Positions 8,871 through 18,274 are shown, counted from the first letter of the stretch. The stretch: DNA of 64,000 nt from DASYTH01 sp035762905 (GCF_035762905.1 NZ_DASUCC010000056.1:1-64000); one strand, 5' to 3'. Numbers and translations are program-made. The notes: generated from the sequence alone by a model not told the origin.

Positions 8871-10481
8871 ATGGACGGTGGTGGGACCGGGACGGCGATG
8901 GAATCCCGGGTGTGGGCGGCGAACGTGTCCTGGGCGGCGCGATCCGGCGCGTTCGCGCTGGATCCGGTCACCGTCGAGGTCGGGGCCGGCCGGCTGGTGG
9001 CGATCATCGGGCCGAGCGGGGCGGGTAAGACGACGCTGCTGGAGTTGCTGGCCGGGGTGCGCACGCCGACCGGTGGCGAGGTGCGCCTCGGCGCCCGCAG
9101 TGGGTTCGTGCCGCAGCAGGACCTGGTGCACCCGCAGTTGCCGGTGGGCCGCGCGTTGGACTACGCGGCCCGGCTGCGCGCGGTGACCGATCCCGATGCC
9201 GTCGGTGCGGTGTTGTCCGTGCTGGGCCTCGAGCATCGGCGAGCGGCCAGGATCGGCACGCTCAGCGGCGGCGAACGCAAGCGGACGAGCGTCGCCGTCG
9301 AGTTGCTGACCCGGCCGCCGGTGCTGTTCCTCGACGAGCCGACCAGCGGGCTGGACCCGGCGACCGGCCGGGATCTGCTGCGCCACCTTCGCGATCTGAC
9401 CCGCGCCGGGCACACCGTGGTGTTCAGCACGCACAACCCGGGCGACGTGGCGCGCTGCGACGAGGTCGTGGTCCTGGCACAGGGCGGGCGGTTCGCCTTC
9501 GCCGGCACCCCGGCCGCCGCGCTGGAACACTTCGCCGCGCGGTCCGCCGAGGACATCTACGACCGGTTGACCGCCGAGGCGACGCCGCCGCCGTGGACCT
9601 CGCGCCCGGCCGGAACCGGCCCGGCCGCGCCGGCATCGGCGCCGCGGCGGGTGCCGGCGATCCGGCAGTGGTGGCTGCTGGTGGTCCGGGATCTCGACAT
9701 CCTGATCCGGGACCGGCTGACCCTGGCGATCCTGGTCGGGTCGCCGGTCATGATCGCGCTGATGTTCCTCATGCTGTTCCGGCCGGGCGCGTTCGACCCC
9801 GGCCACCCCAGCCCGGGCACCACCGTGATGATCCTGTTCTGGATCGCGTTCGGCGGCTTCTTCTTCGGCCTGACCTATGGCCTGGCCCAGATCTGCGACG
9901 AGTTCCCGATCCTGCGCCGGGAACGGCGGGCCGGCCTCGGCCTCTGGCCGTACCTGCTGGCCAAGGTGGGTTTCCTGGTTCCGTTGCTCTGCCTGGTCGA
10001 TGCGCTGCTGCTGGTGCTGCTGTCGCTGACCGACCGGCTGCCCGCGCTCGGCCCGTCCGGGAACCTGGCGGTGTTCCTGACCCTGGTGCTGGGTTCGCTG
10101 TGCGCGCTGATGCTCGGACTGCTGGCCGCCTCGGCGGTGAACAGCCCGTCGCAGGCGGCGCTGACCCTGCCGATGCTCTGCTTCCCTCAGGTGCTCTTCG
10201 TCGGGGCGTTCCTGCCGGTGCCGGTGATGGCGACGGTGGGCCAGTGGCTCAGCTACGGGATGTCCAACCGCTGGGTGTTCGAGGCGCTCGGCACCTCGGC
10301 CGGGCTGCCCGCGCTGTGGCGGACCGGCGCATCGCCGCTCGGCCCGCCGCTGCTGGACTCCTACGGCGGCACCTTCGACGGTCCGCTGTGGGCGGACTGG
10401 GCGCTGCTCGGCGGGTTCGCCGTGGCGTTCGGGTTCGCCGCCGTCGCGGTGCTGCGGCGCAAGACCGGAGCCGTCCGGTGA
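8871..10481 (+). CDS. ABCG-type transporter, ATPase fused to ABC-2 permease
   Basis: This 536-residue half-transporter has the nucleotide-binding domain first. Walker A is GPSGAGKTT (about residues 46-54), the signature is LSGGERKR, and Walker B is PPVLFLDEPTSGLD with its H-loop in FSTHNPGD. A Pro/Ala-rich linker follows, then a C-terminal ABC-2 membrane domain of about six helices starting near residue 285. The NBD-TMD order with LSGGERKR is typical of the White/ABCG group, which export lipids or small hydrophobic molecules as dimers. A strong GGGGAGG ribosome site precedes the ATG. The stop overlaps the GTG of the class V aminotransferase gene, so the two are translationally coupled and probably work together. 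Confidence 0.9.
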   Translation: MDGGGTGTAMESRVWAANVSWAARSGAFALDPVTVEVGAGRLVAIIGPSGAGKTTLLELLAGVRTPTGGEVRLGARSGFVPQQDLVHPQLPVGRALDYAARLRAVTDPDAVGAVLSVLGLEHRRAARIGTLSGGERKRTSVAVELLTRPPVLFLDEPTSGLDPATGRDLLRHLRDLTRAGHTVVFSTHNPGDVARCDEVVVLAQGGRFAFAGTPAAALEHFAARSAEDIYDRLTAEATPPPWTSRPAGTGPAAPASAPRRVPAIRQWWLLVVRDLDILIRDRLTLAILVGSPVMIALMFLMLFRPGAFDPGHPSPGTTVMILFWIAFGGFFFGLTYGLAQICDEFPILRRERRAGLGLWPYLLAKVGFLVPLLCLVDALLLVLLSLTDRLPALGPSGNLAVFLTLVLGSLCALMLGLLAASAVNSPSQAALTLPMLCFPQVLFVGAFLPVPVMATVGQWLSYGMSNRWVFEALGTSAGLPALWRTGASPLGPPLLDSYGGTFDGPLWADWALLGGFAVAFGFAAVAVLRRKTGAVR

Positions 10482-11914
10482 CCGCCGGAGCGCGGATACG
10501 CAGCGCACCGGAGGAGTTTCGCCGCCGCTACCCGGAGTACGAGCGCACCCGAGCGCTGGATGCGTTGCGCCGCACCGAGTACGGCTACCTGGACGAACAG
10601 GACCACGTGTACCTGGACTACACCGGGGCCGGGCTCGCCGCCCGGTCCCAGCTGCGTGCACATACCGAACGGTTGCACGGCAACGTGTTCGGCAACCCGC
10701 ACTCGGAGAACCCGACCAGCGCGGCGGCCACGGAGCTGGTGGAGCGCGCCCGGATGCGGGTGCTGCGGCACCTGCGGGCCGATCCGGACGAGTACGCGGT
10801 CGTGTTCACGCCGAACGCCACCGGGGCGGCCCGGCTGGTCGGCGAGGCGTACCCGTTCTCCCGGCGCACCCGGCTGGTGCTCACAGTGGACAACCACAAC
10901 TCGGTCAACGGGTTGCGCGAGTTCGCCCGGCGGCGCGGCGCCCGCACCCGCTACGTGCCCACCAGGGCGCCGTGGCTGCGGGTGGATCCGGACGCGCTGG
11001 GCGCGGCGCTGCGCCGAGGGCGCGGGCTGTTCGCCTATCCCGCGCAGAGCAACTTCAGCGGCGTGCGGCACCCGCTCGGCTGGGTGGAACTGGCCCAGCG
11101 GCACGGCTACGACGTGCTGTTGGACGTCGCGGCCTACCTGCCGACCGGCCGGCTCGACCTGGGCGCGGTCCGTCCGGAGTTCGTCATCATGAGCTGGTAC
11201 AAGGTGTTCGGTTATCCGACCGGGGTCGGCTGCCTGGTCGCCCGTAGGGAGGCGCTGGCCCGGCTGGTCCGGCCGTGGTTCTCCGGCGGCACCATCCAGG
11301 CGGTCAGCGTGCGGCTGCCCTGGCACGTGCTGGCGCCCGACGAGACCGCCTTCGAGGACGGCACGCTGAACTTCCTGTCCATTCCGGACATCCAGGTCGG
11401 ACTGGACTGGCTGGATTCGATCGGCATGGACCTGGTCGACTGCCGGGTGCGCTGCCTGACCGGCTGGCTGCTGGACCGGCTCACCGCGCTGCGGCACGGC
11501 GACGGCAGCCCGATGGTGCGCCTGTACGGACCGGCCGGCACCGAGTCCCGGGGTGGCACGGTGGCGTTCAACTTCCTCGACGCGGCCGGCCGGGTGGTGG
11601 ACGAGCGGCTGGTCGCCGCGGACGCCTCCGCCGCCCGGATCTCGTTGCGCACCGGGTGTTTCTGCAACCCGGGAGCCGGCGAGGACGCTTTCGGCCTCGA
11701 CCCGCGGGCGCTGCGTCCGCTGCGCCGGTCCGGCATGCGCGGTCTCGACGAGTACCTGGAGCTGATCGGCCTGCCGACCGGTGGGGCCGTGCGGGTCTCG
11801 CTCGGTCTGGCGTCCACCCTCGGCGACGTGGAGCGGTTCCTCGCCTTCGCCGGCCGGGCCTACCGGGACCGGGTCACCGCCGCCGGCCACCTACCAGCAC
11901 GGGAGCGGTGCTGA
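10478..11914 (+). CDS. MOCOS-like class V aminotransferase / sulfurase
   Basis: GTG at 10478 overlaps the upstream TGA, giving 478 residues. The protein is PLP-dependent. The Schiff-base lysine is Lys242 in SWYKVFGYPTGVG, which is the pattern of the aminotransferase domain of molybdenum-cofactor sulfurase and not that of NifS/IscS. A RTGCFCNPGAGE motif carries Cys394 and Cys396, the site of the persulfide-forming cysteine in that family. The N-terminal DYTGAGLAA and FGNPHSENPTS segments also fit MOCOS. It lacks the C-terminal MOSC domain, so it is a stand-alone sulfurase-like or aminotransferase domain. Coupling to an exporter suggests it handles a small exported metabolite; this is inference. 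Confidence 0.85.
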   Translation: MTAGARIRSAPEEFRRRYPEYERTRALDALRRTEYGYLDEQDHVYLDYTGAGLAARSQLRAHTERLHGNVFGNPHSENPTSAAATELVERARMRVLRHLRADPDEYAVVFTPNATGAARLVGEAYPFSRRTRLVLTVDNHNSVNGLREFARRRGARTRYVPTRAPWLRVDPDALGAALRRGRGLFAYPAQSNFSGVRHPLGWVELAQRHGYDVLLDVAAYLPTGRLDLGAVRPEFVIMSWYKVFGYPTGVGCLVARREALARLVRPWFSGGTIQAVSVRLPWHVLAPDETAFEDGTLNFLSIPDIQVGLDWLDSIGMDLVDCRVRCLTGWLLDRLTALRHGDGSPMVRLYGPAGTESRGGTVAFNFLDAAGRVVDERLVAADASAARISLRTGCFCNPGAGEDAFGLDPRALRPLRRSGMRGLDEYLELIGLPTGGAVRVSLGLASTLGDVERFLAFAGRAYRDRVTAAGHLPARERC

Positions 11915-11950
11915 CGCCGACGATGCGAGGGTACGCGAGCGGAGGGCCGG

Positions 11951-13309
11951 TCAGGCGGGCACCTCGAGCCGGCGAGTTCGCTTGCGGCGCACCGATCTCG
12001 GGATGACCCGGGCCGCGATCGGCGGGCGGAGCAGGGCCGGCGGGCTGTCGACGAGCCCGGCGACCCGGATGAACGCTTCGGCGAGGCCGGCGTCGTCGGC
12101 GGCCGCGGCCTGCAGCTTGGCCACGTACCGGCTCATCATCCGGCCCATCGCGGTGCGATGGCCCACGATGCCGGGCAGGGCCAGGTCGGCGCCGACGGCC
12201 ACGGCCCAGGCGGCGTCGATGCCGGGGGAGATTTCCGCGAAGAACCGGTCCGCCCGTGGTTCGCCGGTGCGCTCGAGCGCGTGGCGTAGCGCCAGCGCGT
12301 CGAGCGCGGCGACGCTAATGCCCTGGGCGTAGGTGGGGTTGAACCGGCACACCGCGTCCCCGGTCACCAGCAGCCCGGCCGGGAAGCGGCGCAGGTTCTC
12401 GTAGCGCCGGCGCACGCTGGCCGGGAACCGGGCCGGAACGGGCGCGTCGAGCGGTTCGGCACCCTGGATCGCGTCGTGCACGTCGGGTACGGACAGGGTC
12501 CGGGTGAAGTTCAGGAAACCGTCCGGGTCGGTGGGTGGGTAGTCGCCCAGCCGGCCGATCAGCGTCACCATGGTCCGGTCGCCCTCGAGACTTTCCAGGA
12601 CCGCACCGCGGAGGTTGGTCTGGGTCGGGCCGACCACGGCGACCAGGTCGTCGCCGAGCGCGCCGGGCCGCAACCGGAAGATTCGGGTGGAGTAGCCGAT
12701 GTCCACTCGCACCCGATCCTCTTCCGGTGCCGGGTATCCGAGCCGCACCAACCATCCCGGCAGCCGCGAGCCCCACCCCGTCGCGTCGACGACCAGGTCG
12801 GCGGCGATGGTCCGGTCGGGATCGGCGCCGGCGCGCCGGACCCGTACGCCGGTGACCCGGCTGGCGTCGGACGTCGCGGTCAGGCCGACGACGTCATGGC
12901 GCTGCGCCAATGTCACGTTGGCATGGGCGAGAACCCCTTCCCGGACCCGGGTTTCCAGCAATGGCCGGCTCGCACACAGCACGGTCAGCCCGGTCTCCTT
13001 CTGCCGCAACAGGTTCCCGTTGAGGTGCCAGCGTACGTCGCCGAGCAGGTCGCCTGCGGGAGCCCCGGCGGCCACCAGATCCGCGGTCAGGCCGGGGAAG
13101 AGCTCCTCCAGGATCTGCTGTCCGCGCGCCAGCAACCCGTGGACGTGCCGGCTCTGCGGCACGCCACGCCGGTGTTCGGCGTCGCGCGGCATGGTGTCCC
13201 GGTCGAGCACGGTGACCTGCTCGTAGGCCTCCGCGAGCACCCGGGCCGCGAGCAGCCCGGCCATGCTCGCCCCGAGCACCACCGCGTGGTTCCGTTTGTC
13301 GCGCCCCAT
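11951..13309 (-). CDS. FAD-dependent monooxygenase / halogenase-like oxidoreductase
   Basis: This is a 452-residue flavoprotein of the single-component type. The N-terminal Rossmann motif is AVVLGASMAGLLAARVL (GxSxxG, residues 10-26). A DG-like motif region reads VVDATGWGSRLPGWL, and the second FAD motif is GLLVTGDAVCRFNPTYAQG (GD near residue 320). The RHVHGLLARGQQILEELFPG segment is characteristic of a group of actinobacterial FAD-dependent oxidoreductases of unknown substrate. A strong AAGGAGGT ribosome site precedes the ATG. The gene lies 44 bases downstream of the ATPase regulator gene on the same strand and is probably its cotranscribed partner. It runs convergently with the class V aminotransferase gene. 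Confidence 0.83.
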   Translation of the reverse strand: MGRDKRNHAVVLGASMAGLLAARVLAEAYEQVTVLDRDTMPRDAEHRRGVPQSRHVHGLLARGQQILEELFPGLTADLVAAGAPAGDLLGDVRWHLNGNLLRQKETGLTVLCASRPLLETRVREGVLAHANVTLAQRHDVVGLTATSDASRVTGVRVRRAGADPDRTIAADLVVDATGWGSRLPGWLVRLGYPAPEEDRVRVDIGYSTRIFRLRPGALGDDLVAVVGPTQTNLRGAVLESLEGDRTMVTLIGRLGDYPPTDPDGFLNFTRTLSVPDVHDAIQGAEPLDAPVPARFPASVRRRYENLRRFPAGLLVTGDAVCRFNPTYAQGISVAALDALALRHALERTGEPRADRFFAEISPGIDAAWAVAVGADLALPGIVGHRTAMGRMMSRYVAKLQAAAADDAGLAEAFIRVAGLVDSPPALLRPPIAARVIPRSVRRKRTRRLEVPA

Positions 13310-13353
13310 AGCGCACCTCCTTCATCGGTGCGCAGCATGCGAGCCGGAGCTGC

Positions 13354-15432
13354 TCAGTTCCCAGACCGGAAAGTGCTCGGTTTCTGCTCGCCTTCCCAGA
13401 GCAGGGACACCACTCGGGCCACCCCCTGGGTCAGGTGCCGGCGATAGGTGCTGAACGGCAGGCCGAGCAGTTCGGCGGCCAACTCCTGGGTGGCGGCCGG
13501 GCGCAGGTAGGTGCGGTCGAGCGCGCGGTGCAGCTTCGCGTCCCTGGGATGCTGGCGCAGCGTGTCCACGGCCTGCCGCACGAGATCCGCCAGCGCGTCG
13601 GTCGCGTCGCCGCCGCGTTCGCGGACCAGCCGGCAGTCGACCAGCGGGTTGCCGGCCAGCAGGTCGGGGCGGCACAGGTCGCGCAGCGCCTGCCGCGCGG
13701 CCCGCTCGTACTCGGGGCGCGGCAGGCCGGCTCCCGAGTGGGCCGGGCGGTTGCTCCGGCAGCTCAGGATCTCCGACCATTTCGCCGGTACCGAGGCGGC
13801 GGTCCACCAGTCCCGCGCGAAGACGGCGTAGTGGCGCCCGCCGACGGTGAAGTCGGCCTCCGGGGTGCGGTCGTAGCCGATGTAGGTCCACAACGGCGTC
13901 CAGAACTGCGGATCGGCCACGGCGAGGAAGTCCCACCGCAGCCGGGGCCGGTCGAGCACGTGCAGCACGTGCACCACCGGGCCGACGTTGAACAGCTTGG
14001 AGGAACCCTGGTAGGCGTCGCGGTCCATCAGGAACCGCAGCATCAGGATGTCCTCCCCGGACTCGGACGGCCCGGAGATCCGCCACGCGGCCCGGGTTCC
14101 CGGGTCCGCTTCGATGTCCGCGGCCGCCGCCTCGTGCAGCGACAGCCAGCACAGAAAGCCCAGCACGCCGTGTTGGCCGCGGTAGACGGTGAACGCGGCG
14201 GGTTGGCGGTCGAACCAGCGCGCCGCGATCGCCGCGGATTCGGGACCTTCGTTGTGGTGCACCAGATCCAGGATCGCCGCGCGGTCGGCCGGGGTGGCCG
14301 GCGCACCGAAGACGCGGCCGGTCGTGTCCCACTGCTTCCAGTAGGACCGGAACTTCGGCTGGCTGTACTCGGTGAACAGGAAGTCGAGGATGGCCGGCTG
14401 CCGTTCGCGGCCGGTCGCCATGCGCATCCGGGCGGTGGCATGCGCCCGGACCCGGCCGTGCAGCCGGTCCCGGACCTCCGGGTCGCGCCAACTCAGGTCG
14501 GCGACCAGCACGTCCCGCGCGAGCGTGTGCGGAAAGATCCCATGCGGGCCGGAAGCCACGAACGACAGGCCGCGCAGCCACTCGAACAGGTCGTGCACGT
14601 CGTCACGGTCGAGCCCGGCGCGCAGCACCGCCTCCGAGGTGGTCCGCGCCTCGGCGCACACCTGCAGCGCGTGCCGGTGCAGCTGGTCCGGCAACCCCTC
14701 GGCGAACCGCACCATCAGCGCCTGGACCACGTCGGGCGCCTCCGCCACCCCCAGCTCAGGGTCGAGACCCCGCTGCCGCAACACATCGACCGCGAGCGCC
14801 AGCGCCAGTGGATGGCCGTCGGTCAGGCCGAACACCTGCTCGTGCAGGACCGCCGGCAGACCGGCGCGGTCCAGGAACTCCGCGGTCTCGGCAGAGCTGA
14901 GGTTCGGCAGCGTCACCGTCCGAACCAGGTCCCGCCACCCCAGATCGGCCCGCCACGCCGGGGACAGCCCCTGCCGGCCGGCGGTCACCACCAGCACCTG
15001 GGCCGAAAGGCGCGGCAGGAACTCGTTCCGGAACCACGCCTCCAGCTCGGACAGCGCCTCGAACGTATCGATCAGCAGCACCGCCGGGCCACCGCACGCC
15101 ATCGCCTCGACCGGATCGCCACCGACCCCCAGCTGCGCCGCGAGCGCCGTCAGGAAGTCCGCGGGGGTCGCCCCGGTGTCCCGACCGTCGACGGCGAAGC
15201 ACTCCGCGCCCGCCTCCGCGGCCACATCGGCGAACCGGCGCAGCAGCGCGGACTTGCCGACCCCGCCCGGCCCGCACACGTGCAACACGACGAACGGCAG
15301 CTCCGGGCCGGCCACCGCGGTCCGCACCAGTTCCAGCTCGCCGGCCCGCCCGACGAAGGTGTCCCGGCGCGCGGCATCAAGACGGTGCCGCACCGTCCGC
15401 CCCACCGAAACCTTCGCTCGGGCCGAGCCCAC
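13354..15432 (-). CDS. STAND-like ATPase regulator or sensor
   Basis: This 692-residue protein starts with GTG. A P-loop ATPase module near residues 25-260 shows RDTFVGRAGELELVR, Walker A CGPGGVGKSALLR, Walker B AVLLIDTFEALSE and a VVTAGRQGLSP sensor segment. The middle is a long domain without a recognised family (residues 300-560, rich in W and Y, including an HxxGxxG-like stretch). The C-terminus (ELAAELLGLPFSTYRRHLTQG) resembles a short helix-turn-helix. The arrangement is that of signal-transduction ATPases which control nearby operons. The start codon sits about 9 bases below a TATAGC element, so the transcript may be leaderless. It is followed by the FAD monooxygenase gene, its likely target or partner. 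Confidence 0.7.
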   Translation of the reverse strand: MGSARAKVSVGRTVRHRLDAARRDTFVGRAGELELVRTAVAGPELPFVVLHVCGPGGVGKSALLRRFADVAAEAGAECFAVDGRDTGATPADFLTALAAQLGVGGDPVEAMACGGPAVLLIDTFEALSELEAWFRNEFLPRLSAQVLVVTAGRQGLSPAWRADLGWRDLVRTVTLPNLSSAETAEFLDRAGLPAVLHEQVFGLTDGHPLALALAVDVLRQRGLDPELGVAEAPDVVQALMVRFAEGLPDQLHRHALQVCAEARTTSEAVLRAGLDRDDVHDLFEWLRGLSFVASGPHGIFPHTLARDVLVADLSWRDPEVRDRLHGRVRAHATARMRMATGRERQPAILDFLFTEYSQPKFRSYWKQWDTTGRVFGAPATPADRAAILDLVHHNEGPESAAIAARWFDRQPAAFTVYRGQHGVLGFLCWLSLHEAAAADIEADPGTRAAWRISGPSESGEDILMLRFLMDRDAYQGSSKLFNVGPVVHVLHVLDRPRLRWDFLAVADPQFWTPLWTYIGYDRTPEADFTVGGRHYAVFARDWWTAASVPAKWSEILSCRSNRPAHSGAGLPRPEYERAARQALRDLCRPDLLAGNPLVDCRLVRERGGDATDALADLVRQAVDTLRQHPRDAKLHRALDRTYLRPAATQELAAELLGLPFSTYRRHLTQGVARVVSLLWEGEQKPSTFRSGN

Positions 15433-15440
15433 CGGGCAAC

Positions 15441-15446
15441 GCTATA
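15441..15446 (-). promoter_or_regulatory. Candidate -10 element of the ATPase-regulator gene (near-leaderless start)
   Basis: On the minus strand TATAGC occupies 15446-15441 and the GTG start is at 15432, about 9 bases downstream. Normal start-site spacing would place transcription initiation within one to three bases of the start codon, so the mRNA would have essentially no leader and no Shine-Dalgarno. No convincing -35 box is visible at 16-18 bases. Leaderless mRNAs are frequent in actinobacteria. Confidence 0.35.
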
Positions 15447-15479
15447 CCGATTGGTCGCCAGTGTCTGCGGTCGAAGCGG

Positions 15480-17123
15480 TCAGCCGGCCGCGACCGGGCG
15501 GAGCTCCGGGTGGTCCTCGTCGACGTGGTAGTCGGTGGGGGCGGTCCGGTCCGGACCGTCCGCGATGCGCACGCGGCGCACGACCAGGGTGACCAGGGCG
15601 GCGACGACGAGGTTCGCGGCCAGGGCGAGGACCCCGACGTAGATCTGCACCGGAGAACCCGCGAACGGATGCCAGCCGAACAGGCTCACCTTGTCCAGCG
15701 GCAACGCGGAGGTGCCGAAGTGCTTGCGCGAGCCGTCCGCGCTGGGAATGAGGTAGAGCAGGTACATGCCCCAGGCCATGCCGGCCACCCAGCCGGCGAT
15801 CAGGCCGGCGCGGTGGAACCACCTGGTGTAGAGCGCGATCGCCACCGCCGGCAGGGTCTGCAGGATGATCACGCCGCCGATCAGCTGCAGGTCGATGGAG
15901 AACTGCGGGTCGATGAACAGGATGAACGCCACCGCGCCGAACTTCACCACCAGTGAGGCGATCTTGGCCTGCTTGGCCTCGTCCCGGGGACTGGCGTCGC
16001 GCCGCAGGTACTCCTTGTAGACGTTGCGGGTCCACAGGTTCGCCGCCGCGATCGACATGATCGCGGCCGGCACGAGCGCGCCGATGCCGATGGCCGCGAA
16101 CGCGATTCCGGCGAACCACGCGGGGAACTGGCTGTCGAACAGCTCGGGCACGATCGTGCTGGTGTCCGCCCGGCCGGTGGCCTGGTTCTGCAGGGGCCGG
16201 ACGGCCGCCGCGACGGCCACGTAGCCGAGCAGCGCCAGCAGGCCGAGCATCAGCGAGTAGGCCGGCAGCGCGGACATGTTGCGCTTGATCACGCCGCGGC
16301 CGCGGGAGGCCAGCACACCGGTGATCGAGTGCGGGTAGAGGAACAACGCCAGCGCCGAGCCGAGCGCGAGCGTGGCGTACTGCAGCTGGTTGTTGGCGTT
16401 CAACAGGATCCCGTCGCCGGCCGCCGGGGTGCCCTGGAACTTCTCGTCGGCCGCACCGAAGATGGTGTCCCAGCCGCCGAGCTTGATCGGCAGGTAGATC
16501 ACGGCAACCAGGATCACCAGGTAGATCAGGATGTCCTTGACGAACGCGATCAGCGCCGGGGCACGCAGCCCGGACTGGTAGGTGTAGACCGCCAGGATCA
16601 CGAACGCGATCAGCAGCGGCAGGTGACCGAAGATGCCGCCCTCGTTGAAGCCCATGGTGCGCAGCACCGCCTCCAGCCCCACCAGCTGCAGCGCGATGTA
16701 GGGCATGGTGGCCACGATCCCGGTGATCGCCACCAGCAGGGCGAGGACGGAGGAACCGTGCCGGCCGCGCACGAAGTCGGCCGGGGTGACGTAGCCGTGC
16801 ACTCGGGACACCGACCACAACCGCAGCAACGGCAGGAACACGATCGGATAGGTGATCACCGTGTACGGCAGCGCGAAGAAGCCGGTCGCCCCGGCGCTGA
16901 ACAGCAACGCCGGCACCGCGACGAACGTGTAGGCGGTGTAGAGGTCGCCGCCGATGAGGAACCAGGAGATCCAGGAGCCGAACCGGCGCCCGCCCAAACC
17001 CCATTCGTCGAGGTGGTCCAGGGTGTCCGCGCGGCGCCAGCGGGCCGCGACGAAGCCGAGCACGGTCACCAGCCCGAACAGCAGCGTGAAGATGATCAGC
17101 TCCGGCCACTGCAGGTCACTCAT
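15480..17123 (-). CDS. Sodium:solute symporter, monocarboxylate-type
   Basis: The 547-residue protein has about 13 hydrophobic segments and the features of the SSS family: GGRRFGSWISWFLIGGDLYTAYTF near the N-terminus, VHGYVTPADFVRGRHGS after the third helix, and a signature-like segment around residues 330-360 with AIGIGALVPAAIMSIAAANLWTRN. The DF-x-RGRHG block is typical of the MctP-like/YidK-like carboxylate subgroup. It follows the DUF3311 gene, overlapping it by 8 bases. This DUF3311-SSS pair is a common actinobacterial unit, thought to be a two-subunit transporter for short organic acids. The exact substrate is not visible. The C-terminal tail is hydrophilic. Confidence 0.88.
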   Translation of the reverse strand: MSDLQWPELIIFTLLFGLVTVLGFVAARWRRADTLDHLDEWGLGGRRFGSWISWFLIGGDLYTAYTFVAVPALLFSAGATGFFALPYTVITYPIVFLPLLRLWSVSRVHGYVTPADFVRGRHGSSVLALLVAITGIVATMPYIALQLVGLEAVLRTMGFNEGGIFGHLPLLIAFVILAVYTYQSGLRAPALIAFVKDILIYLVILVAVIYLPIKLGGWDTIFGAADEKFQGTPAAGDGILLNANNQLQYATLALGSALALFLYPHSITGVLASRGRGVIKRNMSALPAYSLMLGLLALLGYVAVAAAVRPLQNQATGRADTSTIVPELFDSQFPAWFAGIAFAAIGIGALVPAAIMSIAAANLWTRNVYKEYLRRDASPRDEAKQAKIASLVVKFGAVAFILFIDPQFSIDLQLIGGVIILQTLPAVAIALYTRWFHRAGLIAGWVAGMAWGMYLLYLIPSADGSRKHFGTSALPLDKVSLFGWHPFAGSPVQIYVGVLALAANLVVAALVTLVVRRVRIADGPDRTAPTDYHVDEDHPELRPVAAG

Positions 17124-17400
17124 CGCGGACTCCCTCGCCGAGGTCGTCCACGTCGAGCCGGTCCGGCGCGGTGATCACCGGTTCGTCCTTTGTCTTCAGA
17201 TAGACCACCGACGTGCAGGCCACCCCGGCGGCGATGCCGGCGAACTGGAACCAGTAGAAGAACGGCATCCCGAACAGGGCCGGGCCTTCCCGGTTGAACA
17301 CCGGCGTGAGCAGCCACAGCAACGGAACGATCAGCAGCAGGTTCCAGGCGTTCCAACGCACACCCGAACGCCCGCGATCGGATTGCGAATCAGCGGACAC
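17116..17400 (-). CDS. DUF3311 small membrane protein, symporter partner
   Basis: Starting at GTG 17400 the product has 94 residues; upstream extension to ATG 17559 is hydrophilic and lacks a site. Two membrane segments are visible (NLLLIVPLLWLLTPVFN and FYWFQFAGIAAGVACTSVVYL), joined by REGPALFGMPF. This is the DUF3311 layout. Such proteins precede the sodium:solute symporter gene in many actinobacteria and are likely accessory subunits. The coding region overlaps the symporter start by 8 bases, so expression is coupled. The C-terminal tail is acidic. Confidence 0.82.
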   Translation of the reverse strand: MSADSQSDRGRSGVRWNAWNLLLIVPLLWLLTPVFNREGPALFGMPFFYWFQFAGIAAGVACTSVVYLKTKDEPVITAPDRLDVDDLGEGVRDE

Positions 17401-17534
17401 CGGATCACGGTAAGCGACCCCGCCGCGCCCCGCTTGACAACGCGAACGGCGGCGTTTCCTCGGGGGTACGCTGTCGAACCCGAAGGCGATCAAGCCATAC
17501 GTTCCGGTCCTGCCGGCCGCCTGCTGGGGGCAAC

Positions 17535-18239
17535 ATGAGTGCCGTGGCCGTTGGGTCACTTGTCGTGCTGGCGTTGCTGGCCAGTACCAGCGTCGGCACG
17601 CTGTTCGTTCCGGTCCTGCTGATGCGGCTTCCCGGCCGGCTCCGCGCCGGGTGGGTCCTCGGCTACCTGGTCACGATCACGGTCGGCTATCTGGCGTTCG
17701 GTGTGCTGATCGTGCTCGGGGCCGAGGCGGCGGCGGATCGCTTCGGTGACAACCTGGACGGTTGGCCGGCGGACTGGTGGAAGCTGGGGCTTGGCGTCTG
17801 GATGTTCGTACTCAGTCTCCGCTTCGTCCCGAAACGCCGTGCTGACAGAGGAAAGCCGTTGGCGGCGTACTGGTCCGACCGGGTGCGGCGAGCCGCGGAT
17901 TCCCCGCGCACCCTCGCCAGGTTCACCCTCAGCGAGGGCCTGCTCGAGGACGGAACGATGTTCCCGTACCTGGGTGCGCTGCTGCTCGTCGATCCCCGGC
18001 TCGACCCGGTGGCCGCCGTCGCCCTCCTTTCCGGCTACTCCCTGTTGATCATCCTGCCCGCACTTGTGCTGCTGGCCATGCGGCTCGCCCTGCCCGAGCG
18101 GACCGGCCCGATCCTCACCACGGTCGACACCTTCTTCGACCGGCACGCGGCCGGCGTCACCGGTTGGATCCTCGCGACCGGCGGCGTCCTGATCACCATG
18201 GACGCGGTGGTTCGGCTGGCTTCTTCGCCCGGTGGCTGA
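17535..18239 (+). CDS. GAP-family (Sap-like) membrane protein
   Basis: This 234-residue protein has six predicted membrane segments. The N-terminus reads LVVLALLASTSVGTLFVPVLLMRL, and it contains the KLGLGVWMFVLSLRFVP and PRTLARFTLSEGLLEDGTMFP stretches characteristic of GAP-family / sulfolipid-1-addressing-like proteins of mycobacteria and relatives, in which the T-x5-G-x-G... core is conserved. Members are thought to help move lipids or glycopeptidolipids across the membrane. Here no lipid-synthesis gene is nearby. The gene is divergent from the DUF3311-symporter pair and convergent with the YihY gene. A weak ribosome site (CTGGGGGC) precedes the ATG. Confidence 0.72.
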   Translation: MSAVAVGSLVVLALLASTSVGTLFVPVLLMRLPGRLRAGWVLGYLVTITVGYLAFGVLIVLGAEAAADRFGDNLDGWPADWWKLGLGVWMFVLSLRFVPKRRADRGKPLAAYWSDRVRRAADSPRTLARFTLSEGLLEDGTMFPYLGALLLVDPRLDPVAAVALLSGYSLLIILPALVLLAMRLALPERTGPILTTVDTFFDRHAAGVTGWILATGGVLITMDAVVRLASSPGG

Positions 18240-18274
18240 ACGACGAGACACGCCGGCCCGCGGCCGGTTTCGGC

